Source of the DNA: Gammaproteobacteria bacterium
GTDB lineage: Bacteria; Pseudomonadota; Gammaproteobacteria; Pseudomonadales; Azotimanducaceae
Length of the DNA stretch: 7,308 nt
NCBI GenBank assembly: GCA_009840715.1
Contig: VXNE01000614.1
Location: 1-7,308 of the forward strand
Direction of reading: 5' to 3'
The translations under genes were made by a program, and so were the position numbers. Below, one piece after another: positions 5,869 through 7,308 of the stretch (position 1 is the stretch's first letter; each line of letters starts with the position of its first letter). The notes beneath the pieces were generated by a model. The model was given only the letters and a program-made list of their open reading frames with translations, was not told the DNA's origin and made no database searches.

Positions 5869-7308
5869 CGCTGTTCACCGGCACGGGTCTCGAAGATCTC
5901 GATCTGGTCGCCGAGATCGGCCCTGGCGCGGCGCGGGGCGAACGCAGCACCGTGCTTGGCCGCTCGACCCTCTGGTGGACCTATGAAGCCGAAACGTCCG
6001 GATGGATGCGCTTCGCGGTGGACGGCGCCGGGCCGTGGGCGGTGACGGTGCATCGGGAGGCGGCGGACGGCTTCGGCGGCCTCGACGTCCTGGCGTCCAG
6101 CGTATGGCAGCGGAGCGGGAAAGACGGCGTGGAGGTGCTGTTCGAGGCGGAGGAGGGTACGCGTTACACCATTGCGCTCGGTGTCGGCGCTGGCGGTCGG
6201 GGCGGCGAGTTCACGCTACGTTGGGAGGAGGCCGTGGCGCCTGGCTGGCTGCGCTATCTTGGGCGGTTGGCGGACGGCGATCGCGACTCGGCCGGCGACA
6301 CGGTCGAGATCCGCGGTCTCCGGGATCTCGCGATGCATGCGGACGGCGGCGTGCTCTACATGGCTTCCGACCTGGGCCTGCAGGTGTTCGAACGGGAAGT
6401 GGCGACGGGTCGGCTCGATCACGTGCAACTGCTCGAAACGGACTTCGATGTGCGGCGCGGCGCGCTGCTCTGGGATACGGCACGCAACCGACTGTTGGTG
6501 GACGACTGCGGTAGCTGGCACGCGTTGGAACCCGAGGGTGACGGCCCGGAACTTGGGGATCCCGGCACCGTTGCAGCCGACGGTGATCCCGGCACTTGCG
6601 AAGAGGCCCTCCTCGCCGACGCCGAGGGCTCGAGCCTCTACCGGGTCAGCGCACACTACCCCGAGCACTTTGCGGTCGAGGACGATGGCGGACTGCGGTT
6701 CGTGTCGGCGACCGGCGTCCTGGCCACGGCGGCGGTCGTCGCCAACGGTGGCGGGCATCTTTACGTCAGTGTTGCCGACCGCCTGCTGGTGTTCGAGCGG
6801 GACGCGGAAACGGGGGCCCTGACGCAGGCGGACTTCGAGGAGACCATCAGCGCGCCGGCATCTCCGCCGGTCCCGCTGGCGATCACGGACGACGATGCGT
6901 ACCTGTTCGTGTTCGACAACAGCGGCGAGCGGGCGAACGTATTCTCGCTCGCCGATCCGTCGAGCCCGGAACGCCTGGGGACGCTTTCGAAGTTCTGGGA
7001 CGCCCCTTACCAATCGAATCGCTGCCGTTTCGCCGATGCGCGCGGGGACGTCCCGGTCGTGGACGTGTTCTGCCCTGGTCTCGCCTTCGCCGTGCTATGG
7101 GACGCCGAGGCTGGCGAACTCGAGGGGGCGGACGCGCTTCCCGCCGGGCAGGTCGACCGGTTCAACTCCACGCCGCTGCCGGACTTCGATGACCCGGTCG
7201 ACCTGGCCGCGAGCTCCGGCGCCCGCCCGCGGTTCGGGGCCCGTGGCCCAGACGGGGGGCGGAGGTTCGGGAGGGGCGGCGGGGGGGTCGCGGCGGGGGG
7301 GGCGGGGG
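5721..7308 (+). CDS. Fragment of modular protein, repeat 3 and beta-propeller (3' partial)
   Basis: Frame 3 is open from 5610 to the window end without a stop, about 529 codons from 5721. The first in-frame ATG is at 5859, with GTG at 5733, but both lie inside repeat 3, so neither is a natural start. The piece begins GPTVEPGEPAETG and RWWTWEAP (5772-5795), completing repeat 3 to about 6231. From about 6240 (WLRYLGRLADGDRDSAGD) come at least five or six segments of about 40-45 residues with propeller-blade character: hydrophobic strand, D/G-rich turn, 'LY' strand, then an 'xVFERDxxTGxL' strand. The clearest are GVLYMASDLGLQVFEREVAT and HLYVSVADRLLVFERDAETG. This looks like a lactonase/YVTN-type beta-propeller. 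Cysteines (DDCGSW, GTCEE, NRCRF, VFCPG) suit disulfides outside the cytoplasm. Sequence after about 7250 is unreliable. Confidence 0.65.
7251..7308. other. G-tract tail, probable read-end artefact
   Basis: About 43 of the last 58 bases are G, arranged in runs of up to eight broken by single C, T or A. The translation in the gene's frame degenerates into Gly/Arg/Ala. The preceding sequence, though GC-rich, has balanced G and C. This looks like low-quality sequence at a contig or read end, and I would not annotate protein from it. Confidence 0.6.

Larger units (their letters stand above)
4882..6231 (+). repeat. Three tandem beta-sandwich protein repeats
   Basis: Repeat 1 covers 4882-5280, repeat 2 covers 5281-5637 and repeat 3 runs from 5638 to about 6231. 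Each opens with an N-D-F-like start (NDDFASAEV, NTDFAEALV, NDLFEAAES), then a Gly/Ser strand. Next come an EPGE motif (4966, 5368, 5736) and an aromatic motif (W-stop-A-W-T-A-P, WFRWIAP, WWTWEAP). Then come a VF(E/T)G strand (VHVFEGD, VLVFEGG, VTLFTGT) and a closing L-R-W strand (ELRW, TLRW, TLRW). Repeat 3 is longer and appears to contain an extra half-module. DNA identity is low, so this is domain duplication rather than a recent tandem repeat. Confidence 0.65.
4484..7308 (+). pseudogene. Modular secreted-type protein (three beta-sandwich repeats plus beta-propeller), frame-disrupted, 3' end off window
   Basis: Coding-like sequence (high G/C third positions, sensible beta-rich protein) runs from about 4484 to the window end but changes frame several times. 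It is frame 2 at 4484-4605, frame 3 at about 4608-4706, frame 2 at about 4706-4745 and frame 1 at about 4745-5720. A TAG interrupts the last of these at 5023, and frame 3 continues from about 5720 to 7308. Pieced together it would exceed 930 residues: an unrecognised N-terminal part, three repeats (4882-6231) and a propeller (from about 6240). Domain order continues across the breaks at 5023 and about 5720, so those pieces were once one gene. No signal peptide is visible at the 5' end, although the domains look extracytoplasmic. It follows the intact secreted gene by 28 bases and could have been its operon partner. Sequencing error near a low-coverage contig end is the alternative to real decay. 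Confidence 0.6.

Noticed and set aside
6002..7192. Overlapping plus-strand frames 1 and 2 over the propeller region
   Set aside because: Their products are Arg/Gly/Pro-rich without structure, while frame 3 gives continuous propeller blades and stays open to the window end.

Overview
The window is very G+C-rich (about 70% by eye), with codon third positions almost always G or C. All recognisable genes lie on the + strand. The gene families fit an uncultured Gram-negative bacterium; the secreted-protein families resemble those I associate with high-GC marine or host-associated Proteobacteria and Acidobacteria. I cannot place the organism more precisely from sequence alone.

Region 1 (2-2754) is a translationally coupled pair. 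It begins with the 3' part of a short-chain dehydrogenase/reductase (SDR) that resembles the DprE2 family, the second enzyme of polyprenyl-phospho-arabinose synthesis. The stop of this gene overlaps the GTG start of a 749-residue polytopic membrane protein with GT-C glycosyltransferase hallmarks and a C-terminal soluble module. The pair suggests synthesis of a lipid-linked pentose and its use by an extracytoplasmic glycosyltransferase. The sugar identity and acceptor are inference.

Region 2 (2755-4455) is a 189-bp spacer followed by an intact secreted protein of about 503 residues. It has a signal peptide, two diverged copies of a beta-sandwich-like module, and a third beta-rich domain with two cysteines.

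Region 3 (4456-7308) holds a large modular secreted-type protein whose reading frame is broken repeatedly. Three copies of a beta-sandwich repeat, recognised by EPGEP-like and W-aromatic-x-W-x-AP motifs, precede a beta-propeller that runs off the window. The repeats are interrupted by one in-frame TAG at a conserved aromatic position (5023-5025) and one frameshift at an A4G3 tract (5719-5725). The 5' end (4484-4750) changes frame about three times and shows no signal peptide. Either this is a decaying pseudogene or the contig end is of poor quality. The upstream genes are clean, while the last 58 bases are an almost pure G tract typical of read-end error, so both explanations remain open.

I saw no RNA genes, CRISPR array, insertion sequence, attachment site or convincing terminator. 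No novel defence or mobile system is evident. The points most worth checking are the SDR/GT-C pair and the broken modular surface protein.
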